NCBI RefSeq assembly: GCF_003364295.1
Contig: NZ_NXLO01000002.1
Location: forward strand, 1 to 64,000
Reading direction: 5' to 3'
DNA: 64,000 bases
Origin: Helicobacter sp. MIT 99-5507
GTDB taxonomy: Bacteria > Campylobacterota > Campylobacteria > Campylobacterales > Helicobacteraceae
Part shown: positions 1 to 9,203 of the stretch, piece by piece
Position numbering within the stretch: the stretch's first letter is position 1
Layout of the letters: every line of letters starts with the position of its first letter
Translations under genes and position numbers: made by a program
Notes under the pieces: generated by a model
What the model was told of the DNA's origin: nothing
Database searches by the model: none
What the model saw: the letters and a program-made list of their open reading frames with translations, nothing else

Positions 1-1
1 A

Positions 2-385
2 AAAGCAATCCCTGCAAGAGTCTTTGCAGAAAATCTAGACCCTACAGCATCAACTCCTACTGGATTTAGTTCATGGGGTGATTGGATGATAGATACAGGT
101 GGGCTTGATCGAGGTAGATGGACCGTAAATAATGGTAATAATCGTAATGGAATCGAGCCACTTGGAAATGTACAAAATGCTCAAGGAGCGCAAACTGGCG
201 GATGTGGGGCTATAATTATTTTAGATACAACTACAGGAAACCTAACATTTGATCCAAACAAAATGCCTGCAACTACTACTAATGGTAATAATGGGGGAAC
301 ATTCTGCAAAGCTCTAAAAGAATCTTATCCAAGTGGATCAAATAGAATAATCCATCTTGCTACAACTGGAGCTGTAAAGTTCTAA
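2..385 (+). CDS. type IV pilin-like / type II secretion pseudopilin, 3' part (5' end outside window)
   Basis: The frame is open from base 2, so the gene begins upstream of the window. What remains starts KAIPARVFAEN and ends TTGAVKF. It matches the complete paralogue at 34656-35189 closely at both ends: PARVFAEN, DPTAS, MIDTGGLDRGRW, FCKAL and YPSGSNRII are shared. The central stretch after GRW is Asn/Gly rich and differs in sequence and length. By analogy the missing part should hold a prepilin N-terminal helix. Two cysteines (in GGCG and TFCKAL) are conserved between copies and could form a disulfide. The role (surface pilus, secretion pseudopilus or competence pilin) cannot be decided here. 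Confidence 0.8.
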   Translation, partial: KAIPARVFAENLDPTASTPTGFSSWGDWMIDTGGLDRGRWTVNNGNNRNGIEPLGNVQNAQGAQTGGCGAIIILDTTTGNLTFDPNKMPATTTNGNNGGTFCKALKESYPSGSNRIIHLATTGAVKF

Positions 386-395
386 GACTTCATAT

Positions 396-424
396 AGATT
401 CTAGGCTTGAAAAGCTTAGAATCT
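396..424 (+). terminator. hairpin after the pilin-like gene, built from AGATTCT repeats
   Basis: AGATTCTAGGCTT and AAGCTTAGAATCT form 13-base arms with one G-T pair and a 3-base loop, starting 11 bases after the stop codon. There is no strong T run behind it, so termination is plausible but not certain. The paralogous pilin-like gene has an almost identical hairpin at the same place. Confidence 0.5.
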
Positions 425-470
425 AGACTTACTTATAAAAATAAAACCAAATATTAAAATATCACATCAT

Positions 471-698
471 CTAATTAGATTCTAATTTGCTAGATTCTAT
501 GCTTTTAGGTTTTTGCATATCTTGTATTTGCTTTTCAATTTGTATCAATTTTTTATCTATACCAACACTAATGGTTACTTGATTTAGTAAAACCCAAAGA
601 GATAATATCCCTAAAAATATTGATATTGCAATAGAAGCTATCGATATTTTTATAGCCCTAAGGGCTTTTTTCTCTATTTCTTGCATATTTTTATCCAT
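471..698 (-). CDS. small single-pass membrane protein, unknown function
   Basis: This 75-residue protein has a charged N-terminus (about residues 1-16), one hydrophobic segment (about 17-39) and a Lys/Gln-rich, possibly coiled-coil C-terminal part. I do not recognise a family. Its start overlaps the 3' end of the ZnuB-type permease gene by 8 bases, so it is probably co-translated with it and may be an accessory protein of the transporter; that link is inference from position only. Confidence 0.55.
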   Translation of the reverse strand: MDKNMQEIEKKALRAIKISIASIAISIFLGILSLWVLLNQVTISVGIDKKLIQIEKQIQDMQKPKSIESSKLESN

Positions 699-1503
699 TA
701 CATTTCCTTAAAATTATTTTTAAAATACTACTAAGTATCATACCAAATATAGCACTCATGACCACACAAGCACCTATGCTTAAATTATAATAATAACTCA
801 CAAAAAAGCCAATACAAATAAACATCAATGATAAAATAAAAGACAATACCATCATCTTACTAAGCGAACTAACAAACATACTTGCGATATATGCAGGAAT
901 ACTAAGTATCGCAAGAACTAATATCAATCCTGCTATATTCATACTCATAACAATCCCAAGCGATACAAATATATAAATAAAAAATAAGAAAATATTAATA
1001 TTGATATTTTTTAATTTACAAAATGTCTCATCATATAAGATTCCTAGAATCTCTCTATAATATAAATAAACAAAAGTAATAAGCAATATATCAAATATAC
1101 CAATAATGATAATGTCGATTTTGCCTACAGCAAGAATCGAGCCAAATAAATAGCTTGTCAAATCTATCCCATATCCGGGAGTAATATCAATCAAAATCAC
1201 ACCAAGAGCCATACCAAATGCCCAAGCTGCTGCGATAAATGAATCGATATTTTTCTTTTTATTAATGATGAAATATATAAGTAATATTGACATCAAAATA
1301 CTTGTGATTGCAGCTCCAAGCATGACATTAAAACCAAAATAAAGAGCAATCCCAACTCCACCAAATGCACTATGTGCCACACCACCACTTAAAAAAACGG
1401 TTTTATTTGAAACGATGATTGAGCCTACAATGCCACCACAAATTGAAACCAATAGAGCCGATAATAATGCAAATTGAATGAATTGAAATGATAATATCTC
1501 CAA
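691..1503 (-). CDS. znuB: ZnuB-type zinc/manganese ABC transporter permease
   Basis: A polytopic membrane protein of about 270 residues with the pattern of the ABC-3 metal permease family: it begins EILSFQFIQFALLSALL and has the VFLSGGVAHSAFGGVGIAL segment typical of ZnuB/MntB proteins. I place the start at the TTG at 1503, because AGGA lies six bases upstream and this matches the usual N-terminus of the family; an upstream in-frame TTG at 1524 has no ribosome binding site. The likely partners are the ATPase and binding protein at 10569-12173, about 9 kb away on the same strand. It follows the PAP2 gene by a short gap and overlaps the small membrane protein gene downstream. Zinc rather than manganese specificity is an inference. 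Confidence 0.85.
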   Translation of the reverse strand: MEILSFQFIQFALLSALLVSICGGIVGSIIVSNKTVFLSGGVAHSAFGGVGIALYFGFNVMLGAAITSILMSILLIYFIINKKKNIDSFIAAAWAFGMALGVILIDITPGYGIDLTSYLFGSILAVGKIDIIIIGIFDILLITFVYLYYREILGILYDETFCKLKNININIFLFFIYIFVSLGIVMSMNIAGLILVLAILSIPAYIASMFVSSLSKMMVLSFILSLMFICIGFFVSYYYNLSIGACVVMSAIFGMILSSILKIILRKCNG

Positions 1504-1535
1504 GTAAATTCCTAATCTAACCAAATATTTATTAT

Positions 1536-2120
1536 TTAAAATACCATATTAAATGATAATCCATAATACTGCTGTTTAAAACCATTTTTTGCTTCCCTTT
1601 GTTCAATATCAATTAAAATATTCATATCATCTCTTTGCTTTGTAATAAAATATGACATACTATACCCAAGAGCAGCGCCAGCTAAAACTTGAAGTGTTGT
1701 ATGTTTTTTTGATGTAATCCTAGATATTCCAACAAGTGTTGCCAAAATGGTGGTGGGAATCCCCCATTTATATCCATATCGTTTTTGCATAAATCCAGCA
1801 GCTGAAAATGCACTTGATGTATGCCCTGATGGGAATCCTTCATAATCTTTTCCATTTGGTCTGCGTGAAATCCTAGCTAAATTTGGATTTTTCTTAGAAA
1901 TGCCAACAAAACTATATTTTATTACAAATGTAGTAGCAAGAGTGCTAGCAGTAGAAATAGCAAGATAAGCTAGCCCTTCATAATCTTGTTCTATTAAAGT
2001 ATAGATTCCTGCAAATGCTGGTAAAAATGAAAAAACATCACCATATAATCTAAAATAATCTACCTTAGCATAAAGATTTGCACTCAAAATAAAAAATAAA
2101 AGAAAGAAAATTTTTTTCAT
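1536..2120 (-). CDS. PAP2-family membrane phosphatase (lipid phosphatase-like)
   Basis: A 194-residue protein with an N-terminal signal or anchor helix (MKKIFFLLFFILSANLYA) and PAP2 motifs: RRP at 86-88, PSGH at 97-100 and SR-x5-H at 133-140. In this family the two histidines act in a phosphoenzyme mechanism on lipid phosphates or undecaprenyl pyrophosphate. The family is used in Helicobacter for lipid A dephosphorylation (LpxE/LpxF), so that role is possible here, but the sequence does not fix the substrate. I chose the ATG at 2120; a longer frame up to 2330 would run antisense over the start of cheZ and lacks the signal peptide position. It is followed after a short gap by the ZnuB-type gene. 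Confidence 0.75.
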   Translation of the reverse strand: MKKIFFLLFFILSANLYAKVDYFRLYGDVFSFLPAFAGIYTLIEQDYEGLAYLAISTASTLATTFVIKYSFVGISKKNPNLARISRRPNGKDYEGFPSGHTSSAFSAAGFMQKRYGYKWGIPTTILATLVGISRITSKKHTTLQVLAGAALGYSMSYFITKQRDDMNILIDIEQREAKNGFKQQYYGLSFNMVF

Positions 2121-2263
2121 TTTAAAATACACCAACTTGCTTAGGATTTTTATAACCTGAAATAAAATCAAAGTTGAATTATATAAGATAAAGCTTAATA
2201 ACTTTAATAGCATTTTTAGACTTGTAAGTATAAAATTATACAATTTATAAATATGAGGCAATA

Positions 2264-2968
2264 ATGACGCAAGAAGAATTAAATGAGCTAATTTTAGGCA
2301 AATTTGATGATGGTATTGACAATACGACAAATAATAAAACTATAGATGAAAATCCGTTTGTCAATGATAATAAAGCCACAAAAGATAATTATAAAAATGA
2401 CAATTACAAAGTTGATGCCGCGAAACAATGGCCACCACCGCCTCCAATAAATGAACATAAAGTAGTCCATCAATTAGATGATGTTACAAAAGGCTTAGAA
2501 GCAAAAGCTTCACAAGTTTTTGATCAGCTAGAATCTATTAGTCAAAATAGTCAAAGTGCGCAAGATGATTTAAAGATAATAAAAACTCATATAAAAAATC
2601 AAAAAAAGCTGTTTGAAAAATTATCTATTCAGTTTCCACATATAAAAGCATTTCAAGAATCTTTAGAATCCTCAAATGATTCTCTAAGACGAATTATTTC
2701 AATTGAAGAAAAAACGATAGATTCTACAGATTGCATACTTCAAGCGATGGATATAATGCAATATCAAGATATATACAGACAAAAAATAGAAAGGGTTGTA
2801 AATATTACTAGAACACTCTCAAGATATTTAAGCTCTATATTTGACACAGATATAGAAGATGATAAAAGAGTTTCAAGTGCTACGCATATACAAGGTGATA
2901 CAACAAACAATGTAGCAAGTAGCGATGAAATAGAAGAATTAATCTCTTCATTAGGAAAGAAACAATAG
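2264..2968 (+). CDS. cheZ: CheZ chemotaxis phosphatase (Campylobacterota type)
   Basis: A 234-residue protein. The helix around residues 160-185, AMDIMQYQDIYRQKIERV, carries the CheZ catalytic pattern D-x3-Q (D169, Q173) that dephosphorylates CheY-P. Residues 68-155 look like the long helical hairpin of CheZ. The C-terminus, DEIEELISSLGKK, resembles the CheY-docking peptide at the end of enterobacterial CheZ. The N-terminus MTQEELNELI resembles the CheY-binding start of FliM/FliY proteins. A low-complexity Asn/Asp/Pro-rich linker lies at about 15-62. The next gene, a U32 peptidase, overlaps its stop codon; the same pair is adjacent in H. pylori as I recall. Confidence 0.85.
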   Translation: MTQEELNELILGKFDDGIDNTTNNKTIDENPFVNDNKATKDNYKNDNYKVDAAKQWPPPPPINEHKVVHQLDDVTKGLEAKASQVFDQLESISQNSQSAQDDLKIIKTHIKNQKKLFEKLSIQFPHIKAFQESLESSNDSLRRIISIEEKTIDSTDCILQAMDIMQYQDIYRQKIERVVNITRTLSRYLSSIFDTDIEDDKRVSSATHIQGDTTNNVASSDEIEELISSLGKKQ

Positions 2969-4242
2969 CTAATAAAGTAGAATTATTATCACCTGCTGGG
3001 AATTTAGAAAAATTAAAAATTGCAATAACATATGGTGCTGATGCAGTATATGGAGGTGTGAGTCATTTTTCTCTTAGAAATAGATCTGGAAAAGAATTCA
3101 CATATGAGACATTTAAAGATGGTGTAGATTTTGCACATAATAATGGTAAAAAAATATATGCCGCAATAAATGGCTTTCCTTTTAACTCTCAACTAAAAAT
3201 CCTAAGAGAACATATTGCAAAAATGCGTGATACAAATGTGGATGCCTTCATCGTGGCAACTCCAGGGGTGATTAGACTATGCAAAGAAGTTGCCCCAAAG
3301 ATTCCATTGCATTTATCAACACAAGCAAATGTTTTAAATATTCTTGATGCAGAAGTTTTCTATGAAATGGGTGTAAAGCGAATAGTAGCAGCAAGAGAAT
3401 TAAGTCTAAAAGATGCAATGGAGATAAAAAAAGCCCTTCCAAATTTAGAAATTGAGATATTTTGTCATGGAAGTATGTGCTTTGCATTTTCTGGACGATG
3501 TCTTATCTCAAGCTTACAAAGCGGTAGAGTGCCAAATCGTGGAAGCTGTGCTAATGATTGTAGATTTGATTATGAATATTATGTAAGGAATCCTGACAAT
3601 GGCGTGATGATGAGACTCTTAGAAGAAGAAGGCATTGGAACGCATATTTTTAATGCAAAGGATTTAAATCTAAGCCAACATATAGATGAGATTTTACAAT
3701 CTGGTGCAATAAGTGCGTTAAAGATAGAAGGGCGAACAAAATCACCATATTATGCTGCAATATCAACTAGAACTTACAGAATGGCAATTGATGATTTTTA
3801 TAATGGAGAGAGTAGAAAAAATATATATCAAGATGAGTTAAATACGCTTAAAAATCGTGGATTTACCGATGGATATATAGTAAGTCGTCCATATGAAAAA
3901 AATAATACACAAAATCAAATGAGTGCAATTAGTGATGGAAGCTATCAAGTAAATGCTATGATTAGAGAAGATGGAGAATTTGGAGTATGCAAATATACGA
4001 TAAGATTAAATGAACCAAAAGAAATAATATTTCCACTAAATACACAATACATAGATTCTATTATAGTAGATAATGAAATTGGTAGAATCTATAAAGAAAA
4101 TGGCAAATATTTTATTATTTTTAAAAAAATATTATTAGAGGATAATAAAGAGCTAAGCGAAATTCATAGTGGAAATACAAATCATTTCAAACTTCCTTGC
4201 AAACTCCCTAGCTATAGTTTTTTAAGAGAAAGGATTAATTAG
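2965..4242 (+). CDS. U32-family peptidase / collagenase-like protein with an unusual start
   Basis: The protein is clearly a U32 family member: KVELLSPAGNLEKLKIAITY and GADAVYGG at the N-terminus, then HGSMCFAFSGRCLIS and NRGSCANDCR with the family cysteines, and ALKIEGRTKSPYY. Family members act in RNA hydroxylation or as peptidases. The conserved N-terminus lies upstream of the first standard start codon (GTG at 3058). Upstream in the frame there is no ATG, GTG or TTG. The best-placed codon is ATA at 2965, seven bases after an AGGAAAG, overlapping the cheZ TAG stop. Either a rare ATA/ATT start is used, a G to A change has damaged the start, or there is a base error. If the GTG is used, about 31 conserved residues are lost. 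The 3' end overlaps the convergent methyltransferase-like gene by 21 bases. Confidence 0.8.
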   Translation: MANKVELLSPAGNLEKLKIAITYGADAVYGGVSHFSLRNRSGKEFTYETFKDGVDFAHNNGKKIYAAINGFPFNSQLKILREHIAKMRDTNVDAFIVATPGVIRLCKEVAPKIPLHLSTQANVLNILDAEVFYEMGVKRIVAARELSLKDAMEIKKALPNLEIEIFCHGSMCFAFSGRCLISSLQSGRVPNRGSCANDCRFDYEYYVRNPDNGVMMRLLEEEGIGTHIFNAKDLNLSQHIDEILQSGAISALKIEGRTKSPYYAAISTRTYRMAIDDFYNGESRKNIYQDELNTLKNRGFTDGYIVSRPYEKNNTQNQMSAISDGSYQVNAMIREDGEFGVCKYTIRLNEPKEIIFPLNTQYIDSIIVDNEIGRIYKENGKYFIIFKKILLEDNKELSEIHSGNTNHFKLPCKLPSYSFLRERIN

Positions 4243-5155
4243 GGGCAAACCTTCTATCTCTTTTAACCTATCATTATGAGATAAATATGTAAGATTGCCG
4301 TTTTTATCTCTACTTTGACGAGCTTTATGTCTTTTACAATATTCATCTAAATCATGTATCTTTAAAGAGCTAGAATATAAATGATTTTTTATAAAAAATA
4401 AATTCGTGCCACTAGAATCTGCGCCAATAAAGCAATATCCTTTAGATTTACCAAGACTTATTAAAGCTTTTATGCTAGCCCCAAAATAAAGCCCGCTATA
4501 ATGTGCATCAAATCTGCAAAAGTCTTGCTTATAAGGCACGGATAAGCATTTGGTGCTACCAAATAATGCATTGTATTCTATTATAACAATAGCTGGGTCT
4601 ATTACATTTATACTATCCCAAATATAATAATCATTTCCATCAATATCAATGCTTAGCAATGTTACATTAGAAATATCTCTAGTTTTTAAATACGATTTTA
4701 TTAAATCATTTATATTATCTTTTGTGATAAAAGCACAAATAGCCTCTAAATCATATTTCCAATATATAGAATCTGATTTAATAAAATTTATATTATCTTT
4801 AGAACCATCGATAACTAAACCATGAAAATTTCGAAACTGCAATAAAAATCTAGTATTAGATTCTGTATAGTTTTCAACACCAAATTCAATAAAAGCTTTT
4901 GGATAATTATCTAAACTAGAATCTAATAAATGTAGTAAAAAATCTATAATCCCATCTTCGCCATTTTGGCTATATATCCTAAATTCACCATCTTCTATAT
5001 GATGGCTGCCCCCCCCCAATTTTAGAGTCTATTAAATTTTTATTATAATAAGAGAGTTCTCTTCCATGTAATAGCTGCAAAGTATCCAATCTTGCATTAA
5101 TGTCTCTATTAAAACTATTTTTGATTTTATGAAAAAATTTTTTAGCAAACCTCAT
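4222..5155 (-). CDS. phase-variable FkbM-like SAM methyltransferase, reading frame OFF at a G9 tract
   Basis: Downstream of the tract the product reads IEFGVENYTESNTRFLL, HGLVIDGS and LLSIDIDGNDYYIW, a pattern I associate with FkbM-like methyltransferases of surface glycan loci. The ATG at 5155 (MRFAKKFFHKIKNSFN) lies 14 bases inside the end of the GlpC-like gene, suggesting translational coupling. That frame enters a run of nine G (5009-5017) after about 43 codons and stops a few codons later. With eight G, or eleven, it would join the methyltransferase frame and give about 310 residues. A TTG just before the tract could give a short form of 265 residues. The substrate is unknown; the family assignment is moderate. 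Confidence 0.7.
5009..5017 (-). repeat. poly-G (G9) slipped-strand tract
   Basis: Nine consecutive C on the plus strand, in the coding part of the methyltransferase-like gene. In a genome of this base composition such a run is far outside expectation, and G tracts in coding regions are the standard contingency-locus device of Campylobacter and Helicobacter. The ON length would be 8 (or 11). Confidence 0.85.
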
Positions 5156-6413
5156 TTAATGCCTCCTTGATAAGCTCCAAAGGGTGTCTAAAAGCTACAT
5201 TAGAATCTATATTATCAAGTGCATTATTTAGCTGCATTCTACATGCAGAACACTCTGAACTAACTATACTAGCCTTAGAATCTTCTATATTTTTTGCTTT
5301 TGCTTTACCTGCATTATACGCAAGATGATATTTCTCACTTTGTATTGTAACACCACCAAAACCACAACATCTATCGCATTCTTTCATTTCTACAAAATTA
5401 TAATTTTGTTCAAGTAAGATTCTAGGCTCTTTATAGATATTTAGCACTTTTTTTGCATGACATGGATCGTGATATGTGATTTTTATATCATTTTTTGATG
5501 ATTGTTTGAGCAAATCTAGTAAATTTGTTTGATTGTATAAATAAGAAGTTGCCATTTGAAATTTTGGCAGGATTTTATTTAATCTAGCTAGATTCTTAGC
5601 ATCTTTTGAATATTCTAATGCATGTTTCCAATCAACCATAATCATTGCAGCACAAGTCGCTTCAGGCACAAGGACTACATCAACATCATCAATAAATTTC
5701 TCAAATAAATCAAGATTTTTATTAATCAAATACAATACACTTTTAATATCACCTGTAAAATATGCTGGAGCACCACAACACTCTTGCTTTGGTACAAAAG
5801 TATCAATACCTAATTTATCTAATATAAATAAGAGAGAATCCCCTACTTGCGTGTAATTGTAATTGCTAAGACAGCCAATAAAAATGGCTACTTTTTTATT
5901 GCTTTTTTTATTTTTAGATTCTATTAATCCTTTGTATTTCTGCAAAAAACTCTTTGTTTCAAAAGGGAAAATAGTCCTTTTGCCAAACTTTGACATATTA
6001 AATCTACTTCTTAATTTATCTCCACTCTTTTTAAATGCACAAGGTGCAACAAAACTAGTAAAACTAAATACAAAATCCATCAATTTTCTATGTTTTAATA
6101 AATAAAAATAGAATTTTTTATACCAAGCTATACCAAATTTTTCTGCTATATCAATCCTACTTTGCTGTATCATTGAGGCAGTATCAATTGACTGCGGACA
6201 TAATGTCGTGCAAGTAGTGCATAAAAAACAAGATTCAAATATATTTTTTAGATTCCTATCTAAATCTAAATTATTTTTACTATACACTCCAAGCAAATCA
6301 ACAAAGCCTCTAGGCGATGTAACTTCATCTCTATTTACTTGATAAATAGTGCATGATGGCACACATTTGGCACATTTGACACAAGATGAACTAATAGATG
6401 ATATATCAAGCAT
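5142..6413 (-). CDS. GlpC/GlcF-like (Fe-S)-binding oxidoreductase subunit
   Basis: A 423-residue protein with two N-terminal 4Fe-4S motifs: C11, C14, C17, C21 and C62, C65, C68, C72. Two CCG domains follow, visible as CCGAPAYFTGD in the middle and CDRCCGFGG near the C-terminus. This layout is that of subunit C of anaerobic glycerol-3-phosphate dehydrogenase, glycolate oxidase GlcF and lactate-utilisation proteins, which pass electrons from a flavoprotein partner to quinone. No FAD subunit lies next to it, so the substrate is open. It sits 2 bases after hemN, and in H. pylori, from memory, hemN and a glpC-annotated gene are also neighbours. Its end overlaps the start of the phase-variable gene. 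Confidence 0.8.
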   Translation of the reverse strand: MLDISSISSSCVKCAKCVPSCTIYQVNRDEVTSPRGFVDLLGVYSKNNLDLDRNLKNIFESCFLCTTCTTLCPQSIDTASMIQQSRIDIAEKFGIAWYKKFYFYLLKHRKLMDFVFSFTSFVAPCAFKKSGDKLRSRFNMSKFGKRTIFPFETKSFLQKYKGLIESKNKKSNKKVAIFIGCLSNYNYTQVGDSLLFILDKLGIDTFVPKQECCGAPAYFTGDIKSVLYLINKNLDLFEKFIDDVDVVLVPEATCAAMIMVDWKHALEYSKDAKNLARLNKILPKFQMATSYLYNQTNLLDLLKQSSKNDIKITYHDPCHAKKVLNIYKEPRILLEQNYNFVEMKECDRCCGFGGVTIQSEKYHLAYNAGKAKAKNIEDSKASIVSSECSACRMQLNNALDNIDSNVAFRHPLELIKEALNEVC

Positions 6414-6415
6414 GG

Positions 6416-7780
6416 CTAAACTGTCTTAGAGAATCTTTTATCATTTGCATTTGTTTTTCTTAAATACTCATCAAAGTTCATTACGATATTCCTAACTAGC
6501 ATTCCACCTGTATGGCTTATTTTAATCTCATCATCAGTAATCTCTAGCAATCCTAGATTTACATATTCTTTTAAATCATTTATAGAATCTTTAAAGTGCT
6601 CTTTGAAATTTATACCAAATTTATTTTCTATATGTCTAATATCTAATCTCAAATTATTCATCAATTTCATAATAATATTTTTTCGCAATCTATCTTCATC
6701 TGTAAGCTTTACACCTCTTTGAATCGGTAAGATTCCATTATCTAAACATTCCATATATAAAGATATGTCTTTGTGATTTTGAGCATAGTAATCATGCCCT
6801 TCTCCTATACTAGTTACACCAAGCCCTATTGTCTGTGTGTGTTTTTTTGTAGTATATCCTTGAAAATTTCGCTTCAATTCACCTTTTAGTGAAGCTTGAT
6901 ACAATTCATCATTTTCTAATGCAAAATGATCCATTCCTATCATCTTATAACCATTGTTTGTTAGACAATCTATTGTATATTCTAAAATCGATAGCTTTGT
7001 GGCTGGAGCTGGTAACATAAACTCATCTATTTTTCGCATTGTCTTTTTTATCCAAGGAACATGAGCATAATTAAATACAGCAAGTCTGGTTGGCTTAATC
7101 TTCAATACAGAATCTAAAGTAGTCTTAAAACTCTCTAAACTTTGCTTTGGTAATCCATATATCAAATCAAAATTAATATATTTTATACCATATTTTTGTG
7201 CCAACTCTACAGCCTTTTGGACTAAATCAAATGACTGGAATCTATGAATAGCTTTTTGCACATCACTATCAAAATCCTGCACACCAAAAGATAAACGATT
7301 AAATCCATAAGAGTTTAATACCCTCATCTGCTCTTCATTAAAATATCTAGGATCTATCTCACAACTTATTTCAGCATTGCTTGAAAAATTACTAAATACA
7401 TTATGAATAGATTTAAGAATAGTATCTAGGCTTTTTGCATCATAAAATGTAGGTGTTCCGCCACCAAAATGAAATTGCAATATTTCTCTGCTGCTATCAA
7501 TATACTGCTTTAGCAAAGTAATTTCTTTTTGAAGATATTTGATGTATTCTTGTTTTTTATCTTCTTTGCTAGTATAAACCACGCTACAACCACAAAAATA
7601 ACAAGCACTTTTACAAAATGGTAAATGAACATATAAAGATAATGGCAAATGTATATTTCGCTCTAAAGATTCTATATATGAAGCAGCATTAAAACTTTCA
7701 TTAAATTCTAATGCTGTTGGGTAGCTCGTATATCTTGGACCTGGTTTGCTATATTTGGCAAATTTTTCAAAATCAATCAT
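6416..7780 (-). CDS. hemN: oxygen-independent coproporphyrinogen III dehydrogenase
   Basis: A 454-residue radical SAM enzyme that converts coproporphyrinogen III to protoporphyrinogen IX without oxygen. The cluster motif FCKSACYFCGC gives C56, C60, C63 plus C65, the arrangement specific to HemN rather than HemW. PGPRYTSYPT near residue 13 and the FHFGGGTPTF motif are also typical. Full family length. It lies between a small conserved gene upstream and the GlpC-like gene downstream, in one run that begins with argF. A HemW paralogue at 54051-55079 lacks the fourth cysteine. Confidence 0.93.
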   Translation of the reverse strand: MIDFEKFAKYSKPGPRYTSYPTALEFNESFNAASYIESLERNIHLPLSLYVHLPFCKSACYFCGCSVVYTSKEDKKQEYIKYLQKEITLLKQYIDSSREILQFHFGGGTPTFYDAKSLDTILKSIHNVFSNFSSNAEISCEIDPRYFNEEQMRVLNSYGFNRLSFGVQDFDSDVQKAIHRFQSFDLVQKAVELAQKYGIKYINFDLIYGLPKQSLESFKTTLDSVLKIKPTRLAVFNYAHVPWIKKTMRKIDEFMLPAPATKLSILEYTIDCLTNNGYKMIGMDHFALENDELYQASLKGELKRNFQGYTTKKHTQTIGLGVTSIGEGHDYYAQNHKDISLYMECLDNGILPIQRGVKLTDEDRLRKNIIMKLMNNLRLDIRHIENKFGINFKEHFKDSINDLKEYVNLGLLEITDDEIKISHTGGMLVRNIVMNFDEYLRKTNANDKRFSKTV

Positions 7781-7793
7781 AAAAATTTCGCTT

Positions 7794-8171
7794 TTAAGAA
7801 TTAATATTCATATCTTTGAAATATTCATCAATGTTTATAAACAAATTTGGATAATTTATCTTAATTTCTTTAACAACTTTTTTAATATCATAGATTGTTA
7901 GATTCTTTTTTTTGGATTGAATACTCTTAAGCAGCGTTTTTGCAACGATAAAAACATCATCAAAATCTCTTGGCATTTCTTGTAAAATCTCTTTTTCCAA
8001 ACTTTTAAACATCAATGCTTCATGATTTATTTTTATTATTTCTTGCATTTTTCTATATTCACTATCTAATAATAACACATAATCATAATCACCGATTTTA
8101 ACACTATATGGAGTAGATTGCAAAGAACTTTTTTTGATAGTGATTGTAAAATCTGTATCTATTTTTTCCAA
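7794..8171 (-). CDS. conserved Campylobacterota protein of unknown function
   Basis: A 125-residue protein with no signal peptide or membrane segment, rich in Lys and Ile, apparently mixed alpha/beta N-terminal and helical C-terminal. I know no function. The start is TTG at 8171 with GGAAGA upstream, overlapping the end of argF by 13 bases. As I recall, C. jejuni and H. pylori also carry a small gene of this kind beside hemN, with argF next to it in Campylobacter, so a conserved context supports it being real. Confidence 0.75.
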   Translation of the reverse strand: MEKIDTDFTITIKKSSLQSTPYSVKIGDYDYVLLLDSEYRKMQEIIKINHEALMFKSLEKEILQEMPRDFDDVFIVAKTLLKSIQSKKKNLTIYDIKKVVKEIKINYPNLFINIDEYFKDMNINS

Positions 8172-9124
8172 TTTTCTTCCTCTAAAAATGTAATTATACC
8201 TTTATGTGCATGAAGTCTATTTTCTGCTTCAATAAATACCTTGCTACTACTAGATTCTATGACTTCATCAACGACTTCATATCCCCTATATGCAGGCAAA
8301 CAATGTAAAAATATTGCATTATCACCTAAACTCATAATACCAGAATCTACACAAAATCCACTAAATTGCTTAACTTTTTCTTCTTTTCCTTCTTCTTGCC
8401 CCATTGATACCCAAGTATCAGTTGTTATTACATTTGCATTTTTCGCTGCATCTAATGGATTATTTGTGATATTGATAATTGCACCACTAGATTTTGCAAA
8501 ATCTAGCGCTAGATTTAAAATATCACGATTGACTTCAAATCCTTTTGGTGTAGCTATGCGAAGCTCAAATCCAAGTTTTGCACTAAGCATAAGCCAAGAA
8601 TGAGCCATATTGTTTCCATCCCCGATATAGCATACAATAGGTTTTTTTAGATTCAAAGATTCTTTATCACTAACACCAATGCCACACTCAAGCATAGTTA
8701 TATAATCTGCTATTAGCTGGGTAGGATGATATTCATTGCTAAGACCATTTATCACAGGCTTACTTGAAAATAGAGAAAATTCTTCTATTTTAGAATGTTC
8801 AAATGTGCGTATCATAATCATATCAGCCATGGATGAAATGACCCTAGCTGTATCTTTTATGCTCTCTCCTCGCCCTAGCTGTATCTCTTTGTTTGATAGA
8901 AATAGTGCCATCCCGCCTAGCTCATAAGCACCAATCTCAAAACTTATTCTAGTTCTTGTTGAGCTTTTTTCAAATATCATAGCCAAAGTTTTATCTTTAA
9001 AATATGGCTGAATCTTATTTCCATTTAAACGATTCTCTTTTATCTTAACACTAATATTTACAATGCGTAAAATCTCATCTTTACTCAAATCTTTAAGTGA
9101 TAAAAAATGTTTTATTTTTGGCAT
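8159..9124 (-). CDS. argF: ornithine carbamoyltransferase
   Basis: A 321-residue enzyme that makes citrulline from carbamoyl phosphate and ornithine in arginine synthesis. Visible motifs: SSTRTR at 54-59 (carbamoyl phosphate binding), HPTQ at 133-136, GDGNNMAHS at 168-176, DTWVSMGQE near 236 and HCLP at 274-277, the ornithine-binding cysteine loop. Full length. It is the first gene of a minus-strand run argF, unknown, hemN, glpC-like, methyltransferase-like. Confidence 0.95.
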   Translation of the reverse strand: MPKIKHFLSLKDLSKDEILRIVNISVKIKENRLNGNKIQPYFKDKTLAMIFEKSSTRTRISFEIGAYELGGMALFLSNKEIQLGRGESIKDTARVISSMADMIMIRTFEHSKIEEFSLFSSKPVINGLSNEYHPTQLIADYITMLECGIGVSDKESLNLKKPIVCYIGDGNNMAHSWLMLSAKLGFELRIATPKGFEVNRDILNLALDFAKSSGAIINITNNPLDAAKNANVITTDTWVSMGQEEGKEEKVKQFSGFCVDSGIMSLGDNAIFLHCLPAYRGYEVVDEVIESSSSKVFIEAENRLHAHKGIITFLEEENWKK

Positions 9125-9203
9125 ACTTCAATCCACAAATGATATTAAAAATTGCTTATTCTACTTTTTTTTATTATATAAAGCAATTAATATTCAATCT
9201 GCA

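Noticed and set aside
2121-2330. N-terminal extension of the PAP2 phosphatase by 70 residues
   Set aside because: It runs antisense over the start of cheZ, is low-complexity, and would bury a good signal peptide starting at 2120.
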